Part shown: positions 1 through 7,535 of the stretch, in pieces | Layout of the letters: every line of letters begins with the position of its first letter | Numbering within the stretch: the first letter of the stretch is position 1 | DNA from: Bin5 sp965221145 | Lineage (GTDB): Bacteria; Chloroflexota; Anaerolineae; Caldilineales; Caldilineaceae | Length of the DNA: 64,000 nucleotides | Assembly: GCA_965221145.1 (NCBI GenBank) | Contig: OZ244877.1 | Location: forward strand, 4,650,001 to 4,714,000 | Direction: 5' to 3' | Program-made: the position numbers and the translations under genes | Notes under the pieces: generated by a model | The model's database searches: none | What the model was told of the DNA's origin: nothing | Seen by the model: only the letters and a program-made list of their open reading frames with translations

Positions 1-268
1 CGGCGTTCAATGCCATCTGTTCGAGTTGTGCCTTAAGTTTTTCGCAATCCTCGTTATCACGGTCTACCAGCACAACGATTTTATAGTCTTCGGGAATCCA
101 CTTCGCATATCCTTGCAGGCGAGAGGGTAGGTGCTTCAAGAGTTGATCTTTATTGTGAAATGGGCGTATTTTGAACTGTGTACGACCCAATATCATTGGA
201 AGGACAACGCGCAGAAAGGCTTCCATTGATGGCTCTTCGACAATGAAATCAATGGTTGTTACAGTCAC
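1..268 (-). CDS. DUF4276-like (TOPRIM-type) protein, partial at window edge
   Basis: This gene runs off the left edge, so only about 89 N-terminal residues are visible. It starts with GTG at 268 and overlaps the stop of the upstream ATPase by four bases (GTGA), so the two are translationally coupled. The visible protein begins VTTIDFIVEEPSMEAFLRV and later reads IVVLVDRDNEDCEKLK. An early glutamate in a VEE/E pattern and an acidic VLVDRDNED strand fit DUF4276 proteins, which are small TOPRIM-like partners of AAA ATPases. The family link is from motif recall, not a search. In context it is probably the nuclease or effector half of an ATPase-nuclease defence-like pair. Confidence 0.6.
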   Translation of the reverse strand, partial: MTVTTIDFIVEEPSMEAFLRVVLPMILGRTQFKIRPFHNKDQLLKHLPSRLQGYAKWIPEDYKIVVLVDRDNEDCEKLKAQLEQMALNA

Positions 269-1497
269 GAATGAAGCCCCTCATCTTCGGGCGCGCCCGT
301 GTTTACCAGGGGATCGCCCATGCCGAAGTAGCCTTCCAGCCAGAGGTGGCCCAGCGATGCGCCGGCATCCATGAACTCAGGAATTCCTTGAATTTCGGAA
401 CACCGGGTCGCATGCGTGTACCCTTCATCGTCGCGATAAAGTATCCGCACTTCGTCTTGACGCACGCCGTTGAGAAAGTCCGGAGAATGGGTGGTGATCA
501 ACAGTTGCGCGCGTTCACTGGCTGCCCTGAATTCCTCGCAGAGGCCAGGCAGCAGGCGAGGATGCAGGAAGTTTTCCGGCTCCTCGATCCCGATAAAGCG
601 TGGAGGCTGGGGGTCGTTGAGAAGAACGAGATAGGCCAACATTTTCAGGGTCCCGTCCGAAGCGAATCGGGAGAGTATCGGCTGCTCGAAGGGCGCGTCC
701 TTAAAAAGCAGAAGCAAACGGCCATCCTGCATCGGCTCCGCCTCCACCCACTCCAGCCTGGGCACCCGCCTGCGCAACTGGGCGAAGATTTCCTCCAACC
801 GCTGCGGGTGCTGTTCATTCAGATATTGAATAACATTGGCCAGATTGTCACCCGTGCGCGAGAGGTTTTCTTGGGGACCGGCCTCCGGTTGGCTGCGCGT
901 ATCGTCGATTGAAAGGTAGGAAACGTGCCAATCGGTGATGAACTCGCGCAGCGCCGCCACCCTGGGATGATTGGCAAACTGCCCCAATGTGTTTACCGCC
1001 AGCACGTCCGGCGAGCGTAAAGGGACATCGATCCGCTGATCCTGTTCGTCAGGCATCTCACCGCTGACCGCCTGCCCTTGACCGTTTTTTAGATCCAGGA
1101 AGCGGAAGGGCCTCCCATGCGAGCCGCGCTTCCATTGCAACCATTCTTCCGCAACGATGGGGCCGCGCGCGTCTTCGTCGATGGCCAGGTGGTAGGTAAT
1201 AAGCGGCTGCTTTGGGCGTTCCCGATATTTCAACTCGAAGACGATCGGCCCTGTCGCGCCGCGTGTACGCAACTCCTTGGCGCGCCCTCTGCGGTCCCAG
1301 GCCGCGCGCAGCCCCTGCTGGAAACATTCGGAGAGAAAGCTGAAAACATCGAATAGCGTGGACTTGCCGCTGCCATTCGGTCCGAGCAGGACGGTAAGAG
1401 GGGTGATCTCCCTGAGCTCCACCTGTTTGAGCGCCCGATAGTTTTCAACGCGCAGTTGCTTGATACGAGGCGGTGTTTGTGATAGGCCCTGCTTCAC
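265..1497 (-). CDS. AAA family ATPase (RecF/OLD-like, AAA_21 type)
   Basis: A 410-residue ATPase of the SMC/ABC-like AAA_21 class. It opens with KQLRVENYRALKQVEL, the usual start of this fold. Walker A GPNGSGKST lies near residue 39, a Walker B-like FIGIEEPENFLHP near 301, and a TTHSPDFL D-loop/H segment near 336. The GTG start at 1497 is chosen because AGGAGG lies six bases upstream; a longer frame reaches a GTG at 1578 but begins inside an intergenic repeat. Its last codons overlap the DUF4276-like gene. Such pairs are commonly found as anti-phage or nuclease-control modules (known of related OLD, PARIS and AbiL-type pairs); the role here is inferred. Confidence 0.85.
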   Translation of the reverse strand: MKQGLSQTPPRIKQLRVENYRALKQVELREITPLTVLLGPNGSGKSTLFDVFSFLSECFQQGLRAAWDRRGRAKELRTRGATGPIVFELKYRERPKQPLITYHLAIDEDARGPIVAEEWLQWKRGSHGRPFRFLDLKNGQGQAVSGEMPDEQDQRIDVPLRSPDVLAVNTLGQFANHPRVAALREFITDWHVSYLSIDDTRSQPEAGPQENLSRTGDNLANVIQYLNEQHPQRLEEIFAQLRRRVPRLEWVEAEPMQDGRLLLLFKDAPFEQPILSRFASDGTLKMLAYLVLLNDPQPPRFIGIEEPENFLHPRLLPGLCEEFRAASERAQLLITTHSPDFLNGVRQDEVRILYRDDEGYTHATRCSEIQGIPEFMDAGASLGHLWLEGYFGMGDPLVNTGAPEDEGLHS

Positions 1498-1585
1498 GTC
1501 AGCCTCCTGATCAGTTGATATTGTTGCGTTTTGCCCCTGCCCGAAAAGGGCGCGGCATAACGACGTTTCACTGGTCACTGACCAC

Positions 1586-2816
1586 TAGTAGTTCAGCAGT
1601 CTTCTATTGTCGGATAAAGACGTTTGAGCTTGATGCGAGCGTCAGCAGTAGTGAAACGCCAGTTGACGGTAGTTGCCGAGGCATTGCGGCGTTTTTGCCA
1701 AGCATCGACTTGCTGAATCAAGGTGGCTTGGTCAGGGATGCGAGCTTTCAAGCATTGGCGATGCAGGACACTGAGTTCGATTTCAGCCATATTGAGCCAA
1801 CTGCCATGTTTGGGCGTGTAATGGATTTCCAGTTTGGCGGCAATGCGACGGGCTGTGGCCGCCGGGAACGCTTCATACAGAGAAGCGAGTTTGTGTGTGT
1901 TCAAATTGTCCATCACCAGGACGATCTTTGCGGCCTGCGGGAAGTGGATGTCGACCAAGTCACGCATGCAATGGGCAAAATCAACCATGGTGCGGCGCTC
2001 TGTCACCTTGACATGACGCCAAGCTTGCAGAGGCGCGAAGCAGAGAAAGAGGTTGCCGGTGCCGTTGCGTTCATATTCGTAGTCATATTTGGCCACAGCG
2101 CCCGGTCGGGGTGGCAGGGGCAGACGGGTCTCTTTCGTCAACTGTTTGCTGCCTTCATCAAAACAGACCAAAGGTCGCTTGGGATCCTGCGCCCGATGAT
2201 AGACCTCAAGCGTATCTTCCATGGCACAGACGAACTCGGCATTCGCCGTCGCCGGAATACACCACTCATCTTTCAGCCAGGGCTTGCGTTCGTTTTTTTT
2301 AGCGTCGTCCGCACCGTTTCGCGCGAAATACGCTCGACCACCTCTAATTCGACCAGCTTATCGGCCAGCATCTGCAGCGTCCATTGCGCCTGTCCATCAG
2401 GCGCAGCGCTACACGCTAACTGCACCAAGCGGGCTTCGCCGGCGCCATCCAATACGCAGGCGCGCTTCCGTTGCGGTCGCATGTGGATCAGCGCAGCTTC
2501 AATCCCGGCTGTGACACAGCGCGCCCGAATTCGCTCTACGGTGCGCGCGTGCGCACCTAAGGCTCTTGGCAATCTCGGCATCAGTCCAGCCACCTCCGGC
2601 TTGCTCTTCATCGGCCATCAGCAGAATGCGTGCCCGTCTCAAGCGCCGCGCCGACCCGGCGCCTGTGTTCACCTGTGCATCCAGTTGCGTGCGTTCTTCC
2701 TCTGTCAAGCGCACCCGATATCGTTTCGCTGGCATCTTTCCTCTCCTCGTGTCTACGTTTCTGGAGAGTGTGCCACAGTTCACTCTATCCGACAAACTTT
2801 GTCTGTTACACTACTA
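1586..2816 (-). mobile_element. IS630-family insertion sequence
   Basis: A complete element of about 1.23 kb bounded by imperfect inverted repeats: the left end reads GTAGTTCAGCAG then TTGTCGGATAAAG, and the right end in reverse complement gives a matching GTAGTGTAACAG then TTGTCGGATAGAG. It is flanked by TA on both sides (CTAG at each end), the target duplication typical of IS630/Tc1-type elements. It sits in an intergenic GGTCACTGACCACTA repeat that occurs uninterrupted elsewhere (near 58760-58795), so the pre-insertion site can be reconstructed. The transposase is carried on the minus strand in three frames. Confidence 0.9.
1593..2735 (-). pseudogene. IS630 transposase, frameshifted
   Basis: The transposase is spread over three frames. 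The start is ATG 2735, preceded by GAGGAGAGGAAAG. The first part (N-terminal helix-turn-helix, AEIAK) loses frame near 2561 through one extra base before ALGAHARTVERIR. The second part ends near 2273 after VRTTLKK, and the third (1593-2300) continues ERKPWLKDEWCIPATANAEF. The switch from second to third frame occurs at an A8 run that forms the slippery heptamer A AAA AAA, so it may be programmed -1 frameshifting as in other IS630 members; the first shift looks inactivating. Catalytic DDE residues are visible in CFDEGSK, VMDNLNTH and HGSWLNMAEIE. Confidence 0.85.
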
Positions 2817-2834
2817 GCCTCTGACCACTGTAGT

Positions 2835-3449
2835 TCAAAGCTCGGCCGACGGGCATAGCTCCGCCAGGGTGCAGTTGGCGCAGTCCGGCTTGCGCGCAAT
2901 GCACACCCGCCGCCCGTGGAAGATCAACAGATGGGAGATGTCGATCCAATCCTCGACGGGAATGAGCGCCATCAACTCCTTTTCGATCTTCTCCGGGGTC
3001 TTCTGTTGGGTCAGGCCCAACCGCTGGGAGAGCCGCTTGACATGGGTATCGACGACGATGCCGTCAGCCAGACCGAAACAGACGCCGCGCACAACATTGG
3101 CGGTCTTGCGGGCCACGCCGGGCAGACTGATCAACGCATCCATTTCCCGCGGCACCTCGCCGCCGAAATCCTGACAGATCAGAGCGCTGGCGCCCTGGAG
3201 GCTCTTGGCTTTGTTGCGAAAGAAACCGGTGGAGCGGATCAGTTCCTCCAACTCTTCGCGGTCGGCGGCGGCCATCGCCTCCGGCGTCGGGAAACGCGCG
3301 AACAGGGTCGGCGTCACCTGGTTGACCCGCTCGTCGGTGCATTGGGCCGAAAGAATCGTCGCCACCAGCAGTTGAAACGGGTTCTCGTGGTTCAGCGCGC
3401 AGTGGGCATCCGGGTGCGCGGTTCGCAGGCGGCGAATCAGTTCTGACAT
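2835..3449 (-). CDS. nth: Endonuclease III (DNA glycosylase/AP lyase)
   Basis: Removes oxidised pyrimidines in base excision repair. The 204-residue protein has the helix-hairpin-helix LPGVARKTANVV (residues 109-120) with catalytic Lys115, the GPD-type Asp134 in VDTHVKR, and the four-cysteine [4Fe-4S] loop C183-x6-C190-x2-C193-x5-C199. The length is normal for Nth. The frame is open upstream to 3512, but ATG 3449 (MSELIRRLR) is chosen because it has a GGAG nine bases upstream and matches the family start. The phosphoribosyltransferase gene ends 64 bases upstream on the same strand, so the two may be cotranscribed. Confidence 0.95.
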   Translation of the reverse strand: MSELIRRLRTAHPDAHCALNHENPFQLLVATILSAQCTDERVNQVTPTLFARFPTPEAMAAADREELEELIRSTGFFRNKAKSLQGASALICQDFGGEVPREMDALISLPGVARKTANVVRGVCFGLADGIVVDTHVKRLSQRLGLTQQKTPEKIEKELMALIPVEDWIDISHLLIFHGRRVCIARKPDCANCTLAELCPSAEL

Positions 3450-3512
3450 CAGGAAAGCTCCGGTGTGGGGTTGATTGCCGCTGACTCCAGGCTTTATGGC
3501 ATTGGGCGGCAA

Positions 3513-4028
3513 TCAGACTGGGCGGATCGAGACCAGATCGTCAGAATCGTCGATCCGCTGCCAGGGGTAGAATATCCAGTCCTCAGTCAGTTCGGCGTAG
3601 TAGTCCGGTTTCTCGTTCTCGAAGAGACTCTGCCGCTGCTTCCAATGGAGCACTGCGGTCTCGGCGATGCCGCCACTCCCCTGAACGCGGCTCTTGACGG
3701 TGACGATCGTGCGCCCCCGATCCCAGATATTGTCGACGATCAGAATCTTCTTGCCGTTGAGGAGCGCATCGGCGGGGAACTGCTGGAAGCGGGGCCAACT
3801 CATCTCGGCGCGCACGCCAGGCCCATGCTGAAAGAGAACCGACGCGGTCAGCACATCTTTCATCTTCAATGCTTCGGCAATCATGCCGCCGGGGACGATG
3901 CCGCCGCGCGTGATCAGAACGAGGGCGTCATACGGGGTATTGAGTTGCATCACCACTTTCGTGATCAACTCTTCCAAGTCGTGCCAGGTTAAGTAGATTC
4001 TGCCCAATCTATGCCTCCATAGCGACAT
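3513..4028 (-). CDS. Phosphoribosyltransferase family protein
   Basis: A 171-residue type I phosphoribosyltransferase. The PRPP loop is KKILIVDNIWDRGRTIV, with N and R where many members have DD and T; the PPi loop is LITRGGIVPGG. It resembles purine (xanthine/guanine-type) salvage enzymes, but the base specificity cannot be read. The start is uncertain: ATG 4028 gives the longest protein, while TTG 4007 (GRIYLTWHDLEEL) has a stronger GGAGG seven bases upstream. It is followed by nth on the same strand. Confidence 0.8.
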   Translation of the reverse strand: MSLWRHRLGRIYLTWHDLEELITKVVMQLNTPYDALVLITRGGIVPGGMIAEALKMKDVLTASVLFQHGPGVRAEMSWPRFQQFPADALLNGKKILIVDNIWDRGRTIVTVKSRVQGSGGIAETAVLHWKQRQSLFENEKPDYYAELTEDWIFYPWQRIDDSDDLVSIRPV

Positions 4029-4067
4029 CGCGCCTCTTCGAGAAGGGGCGCACTCAACGTTTCGCCA

Positions 4068-6176
4068 TTACGGATCTGCAACACCTGCCTCTTCAGCAGT
4101 TGCAATTCCATAAAATATGCTGAACAGCGCGCTGGCGGCGCTGGCATCGGCGCGACGATCACGCGCGGAAAGTTCTACGCCAGTGGCCCGACCCGCCTCT
4201 ACCTGTACCCGAAGCTCTGACGCCGCCAGCGTGACATGGGCTGGCAGCGAAAAGCGCAATGTGTACGCGCCGGGGCGCAGGTCGAAGATGCGGAAATCGC
4301 CCAGCGCATCGCTCTGCGTGCGGGCGATCACTGCGTCGGTATCGTTCACGAGTTCAACCGGCGTATTGGGAATCTGCGCATTGCCGGCGATCCAGCCGCC
4401 GCCGCCGGGCCGCACTGTCAACACCAGTGGGTCGTGGTCGCTGGAGCCAAAGAGCATCATCTGCTCCGGTTGCTGCGCAATGGGGTAATCGGCGTTGATA
4501 TGCACAATATCCATCCCACTGAAGTGGGGCATCATCCCCGGTGTCAGCAGCAGATGATCCAGCACCTGACTGGCGCCATTAAAGTTGTAGGTGTAGCGAT
4601 CCTGGGACGGCAGCATATCAAAAGCATGAATCAGGGCGGGCCGCGCGCCATGTTGTAAGGCCAGCACCGGTTCGCTGGCCTGAAAATCGTTCAGGTCGCC
4701 CAGCACGACGACATGCGCGTCGGGGTCTGCGTCCAGACGGGTCTGCACAATCGAGGCCACATGCTCTGCCTGCAATCCCCGATGCACGACGTTGACCGAC
4801 TCATCCCCGCGCTTGCTGCGCCAGTGATTGACGATCACTGTCAGCGGGTAGTCCTCTCCCCAGGGGCCGCGCACGAGCAGATCCGCCACCAGCGGCGTGC
4901 GGCTGAAGAGCGGAAGACGCCGCGCCGGGCACTGTCCGGGGATCAGCCGCACGCTGAAACTGTAGCGCGTGCAGGCCTGCTCGTTTTGCGCGCTTTGCAC
5001 TGTCACCCGGTCGTTGCGCACAAGCAGGCTGTTCGTCAACGGGAAATCGGGGCTGACCGTTCCTGGGCCGACAAATGCAATGGCGCTGTAGTCCAGTCCG
5101 CTGACATCAGACAGAACTCGCGCCAGATTCTCGGCATCCTCCGGTTTGCCCGTCTCCTGCAGGCCGATGATTTCACAGTTTTGCAGACCATCGGCGATGG
5201 CTGTCGCCCGTTGACGCAACGCCGCCTCGTAATGCCGACGCTCCGGCAACTGATCCAGGCCCCGACCCAGCCCCAACACGTTGAAGGAGCAGACGCGGAA
5301 AGCGCCCGCGTCCGGTTGGGCCGCCTGCTCCTGCACCGCATGGCGGGAGAGCACCTCGATCTCCTGCCCCGGCAGCAGAAGCAGCAGATATTTGCCGAAG
5401 CTGTAGTCGATGACCGCCTGCACCGCCGCGCCCGGCTGCGCCGCGCGTACCCGCACCCGGTCGCCCCAGCCGACCTGCGGCAGGTTCGCGCCCAGCCCAT
5501 TGCCCAGAAAGATCAGCCCGGTGGCATCGGCAGGGTTGGACTGAAAGACCCGCCCGCCATGTACGAAGGGCAGGGATTGGTCGGCGATGAGCGCAAGCTC
5601 GACACTGCCGTTGCTGAAATGCTTGGTCGGCCCCTGCACAACGCCCTGCAACGCCTCAAATGTGACGAGCATGCCCTCGAACCGCTCCAGCCGAGATTCC
5701 GGCTCGACGTTGGGCACAGGCAGGGGCGCTGACACCGCGGACAAGGCGTCCCCTCCGCACAACTCGGTGGGGAGCGTTTCGAGCGCACGCGGCGTGGTCA
5801 GTTCCGTCTTCTCATAGTACTCGGACACTTCAGCGGCGCGCACGAGAATGCACTCTCCCACATGCACCCTTGGCGCGGAGGAGGTGTAGACGAAGATGCC
5901 GTCGCTGGTCTCCGGGTTGCCGTCGCCGGTCGGATCTTGCAGATAAAATCCGTTCGACTGCATGCCGCTCACCAGGCCGAACGTCGAAACCCGCCGCAGG
6001 GACAGGGGCGTACTCGACCCGTCACCCTGAATGACATAGATCGGTGTCAGATCATCCGGCAACGCGGATGGCGCGGACGCAGCCGCGACCGGGCTGGCCG
6101 TCAGCCCCAGCGCGCTCGCAAGCAGCAGCCGAATGGCCAGTGACCACCGCAAAGAAGGAGACAATCGGAATAACAT
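4068..6176 (-). CDS. Exported endonuclease/exonuclease/phosphatase-family protein (ExeM/NucH-like)
   Basis: A 702-residue exported protein. Residues 1-32 are a signal peptide (basic start, LAIRLLLASALGLTA, cleavage near PVAA-AS). Next comes an OB-like or lamin-tail-like region seen in ExeM/NucH nucleases, then an endonuclease/exonuclease/phosphatase domain starting FRVCSFNVLGLG with ETGKPEDAEN, LGDLNDFQ and SSDHDPLVL, and a C-terminal carboxypeptidase-regulatory beta-sandwich (GDFRIFDLRPGAYTLRF). It probably cleaves extracellular nucleic acid. The frame is open to a TTG at 6371 that lies inside a family A repeat; ATG 6176 is preferred because the signal peptide begins there. Confidence 0.85.
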   Translation of the reverse strand: MLFRLSPSLRWSLAIRLLLASALGLTASPVAAASAPSALPDDLTPIYVIQGDGSSTPLSLRRVSTFGLVSGMQSNGFYLQDPTGDGNPETSDGIFVYTSSAPRVHVGECILVRAAEVSEYYEKTELTTPRALETLPTELCGGDALSAVSAPLPVPNVEPESRLERFEGMLVTFEALQGVVQGPTKHFSNGSVELALIADQSLPFVHGGRVFQSNPADATGLIFLGNGLGANLPQVGWGDRVRVRAAQPGAAVQAVIDYSFGKYLLLLLPGQEIEVLSRHAVQEQAAQPDAGAFRVCSFNVLGLGRGLDQLPERRHYEAALRQRATAIADGLQNCEIIGLQETGKPEDAENLARVLSDVSGLDYSAIAFVGPGTVSPDFPLTNSLLVRNDRVTVQSAQNEQACTRYSFSVRLIPGQCPARRLPLFSRTPLVADLLVRGPWGEDYPLTVIVNHWRSKRGDESVNVVHRGLQAEHVASIVQTRLDADPDAHVVVLGDLNDFQASEPVLALQHGARPALIHAFDMLPSQDRYTYNFNGASQVLDHLLLTPGMMPHFSGMDIVHINADYPIAQQPEQMMLFGSSDHDPLVLTVRPGGGGWIAGNAQIPNTPVELVNDTDAVIARTQSDALGDFRIFDLRPGAYTLRFSLPAHVTLAASELRVQVEAGRATGVELSARDRRADASAASALFSIFYGIATAEEAGVADP

Positions 6177-6214
6177 ATTTTCTGAAATACCCGCAACCGC
6201 CCCACCTGCCAGGC

Positions 6215-6261
6215 TCCCGCCTTCGCCAAGTGCCCGACGGATGGAGTCAGCGAAGGCGGGA
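6215..6261. repeat. Family C hairpin (conserved loop, variable stem), copy 1
   Basis: A 12-bp perfect stem (TCCCGCCTTCGC with GCGAAGGCGGGA) closes a 23-nt loop starting CAAGTGCCCGACGGATGG. The reverse complement of this loop matches the loops at 16250, 16296, 20351, 49826 and 50761. It lies in the leader region of the exported nuclease gene. Confidence 0.8.
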
Positions 6262-6312
6262 CCACGTGGGCGGCGGCGATTTCGTTGGAGGAACCTCTGC
6301 CCGCAACTGGCT

Positions 6313-6372
6313 TTGACAAATATTTTGGCGGTCAACTCTTCATTGCCACCTTCAATGCAAAATTCTGTCAAA
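6313..6372 (-). repeat. Family A 60-bp palindromic element
   Basis: A 60-bp element with inverted ends TTTGACAAATATTTTGGCGG and AATGCAAAATTCTGTCAAA. On the minus strand it is open and would encode LTEFCIEGGNEELTAKIFVK. It lies about 140 bp upstream of the exported nuclease start, between two family C hairpins. It matches copies at 17335, 17875 and 46713. Confidence 0.85.
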
Positions 6373-6435
6373 GCGTATCATAGCACACCGCAGACTGCGG
6401 GCAAAGACATGAAGAATTTCTCCCCTGTGCCCAAC

Positions 6436-6482
6436 TCCCGCCTTCGCCAAGTGCCCGATGGATGGGGTCAGCGAAGGCGGGA
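6436..6482. repeat. Family C hairpin, copy 2
   Basis: The same 12-bp stem as the copy at 6215 (TCCCGCCTTCGC/GCGAAGGCGGGA) with a loop differing at two positions (CAAGTGCCCGATGGATGG...). The pair of copies flanks the family A element at 6313 within the 380-bp divergent intergenic region. Confidence 0.8.
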
Positions 6483-6558
6483 TTTTCTGCTGTCACGCTG
6501 TTTTCGGTGGCCGCCGCGGCGCGGGAACAGTTGGCAACCGCTTTGCAGGCGGCGTATA

Positions 6559-7467
6559 ATGATGCGGATGAATGCTGAATTTGAACTGCTGACAGACGGT
6601 CTCGGCGTTGGCCGCGCGCCCGCCGGCTGGGTCGCCATCGTCGATATGCCCGTGCTGATCCTTGTCGGTGTGACCGGCGTGGGCAAAAGCACGACCGTCA
6701 CAGCGTTGCGTAGTCAATGGGGCGAGATTTCGCTCCTGCCCAACAGACGCAAGATAGCCGACCTGCTGGTGATTCCGACGGTTCAGGGTTGGGACGGGGA
6801 CCCCCCCAGCGCGGTGACGGACCGGCGGCGGCGTTTCGACTACACGGGGCGCTACCGTCAGCGGCATTCCGGCGGGCTGGCCCACGCGCTCAGCCGACTG
6901 GTGTTGCAACGGCAGCCGCCGGCGCGGCCCGATCGCTTGGCTGCGCCCCCGTCAAGCAGGGGCGCATTATACATTTTCGATGGCCTGCGGGGTGCGGATG
7001 AAGTCGCGTTTGCCGCGGAAGCCCTGCCGCTGGCCTGCTTCGTCGTCCTCAACGCGCCGGATGTAGTGCGGGTGGAAAGGCTGTTGCAGCGCCAGGACGC
7101 CTTCGATCAGGTGGCCGATCCAGCCTGGGAGCGCAGGCGTCTTGCCCACATTCCGACTGGCAACGAGTTCCGCTGGGAGGAGGCGGCGGAGGGGCGGGAG
7201 CTCTTCACACGGGAGGAGCAGGCCCGTCTGGCCGCACTGGTGAGCCGGAGTGAAGTGGATCGCGCCGAACTCGCGGCCAAAATCGCCATCGTCGCCGCCG
7301 AGCGCCGCAACTACGACCCGCACGCGGCCGTCGAGATCCTCCGCCGCCAGGCACCCGACCGCACTGTTGTCGTCGATACGACGACCCACTCTCCCGCCGA
7401 AGTGGCCGCCGCCATCGGTGAACTGATCCAGCCTGGGAGCGCAGGCGTCTCGCCTGCATACGCATAG
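6559..7467 (+). CDS. P-loop NTPase, predicted small-molecule kinase-like
   Basis: A 302-residue protein with Walker A GVTGVGKST (residues 37-45) and FDGLRGADEVAFA around residue 140, resembling ATP-binding proteins that phosphorylate small substrates; the substrate is unknown. Three in-frame ATGs (6559, 6562, 6568) compete; 6559 is given. Residues 187-196 (DPAWERRRLA) and the C-terminus (IQPGSAGVSPAYA) come from two copies of one 26-bp repeat (7117-7142 and 7425-7450), so the tail looks repeat-derived rather than functional. I do not recognise a named gene. Confidence 0.65.
   Translation: MMRMNAEFELLTDGLGVGRAPAGWVAIVDMPVLILVGVTGVGKSTTVTALRSQWGEISLLPNRRKIADLLVIPTVQGWDGDPPSAVTDRRRRFDYTGRYRQRHSGGLAHALSRLVLQRQPPARPDRLAAPPSSRGALYIFDGLRGADEVAFAAEALPLACFVVLNAPDVVRVERLLQRQDAFDQVADPAWERRRLAHIPTGNEFRWEEAAEGRELFTREEQARLAALVSRSEVDRAELAAKIAIVAAERRNYDPHAAVEILRRQAPDRTVVVDTTTHSPAEVAAAIGELIQPGSAGVSPAYA
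7117..7142 (+). repeat. REP-like repeat copy inside a coding sequence
   Basis: A 26-bp block containing CCTGGGAGCGCAGGCGTCT, identical to 7425-7450. Here it is in frame as DPAWERRR. The right half of the hairpin is degraded (TGCCCAC). Confidence 0.7.
7425..7458 (+). repeat. REP-like hairpin with GCAGGCG-TCT-CGCCTGC stem
   Basis: A second copy of the 26-bp block, followed by the full palindrome GCAGGCGTCTCGCCTGC (7441-7457). It overlaps the end of the P-loop gene and supplies its last residues (PGSAGVSPA). A hairpin with the same loop but a different stem, GCGGGCGTCTCGCCCGC, lies near 36971-36988. Confidence 0.7.
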
Positions 7468-7535
7468 CTCCACCGGCTACTTTGACAAAATTATGTGTTG
7501 GCGGTTCCAAAGGACACTTGGCGGTTTGAACCCGA

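Noticed and set aside
7481..7530. Possible degenerate family A element (TTTGACAAAATTATG...)
   Set aside because: Only the first 12 bases match family A and the right end does not pair; not counted as a copy.
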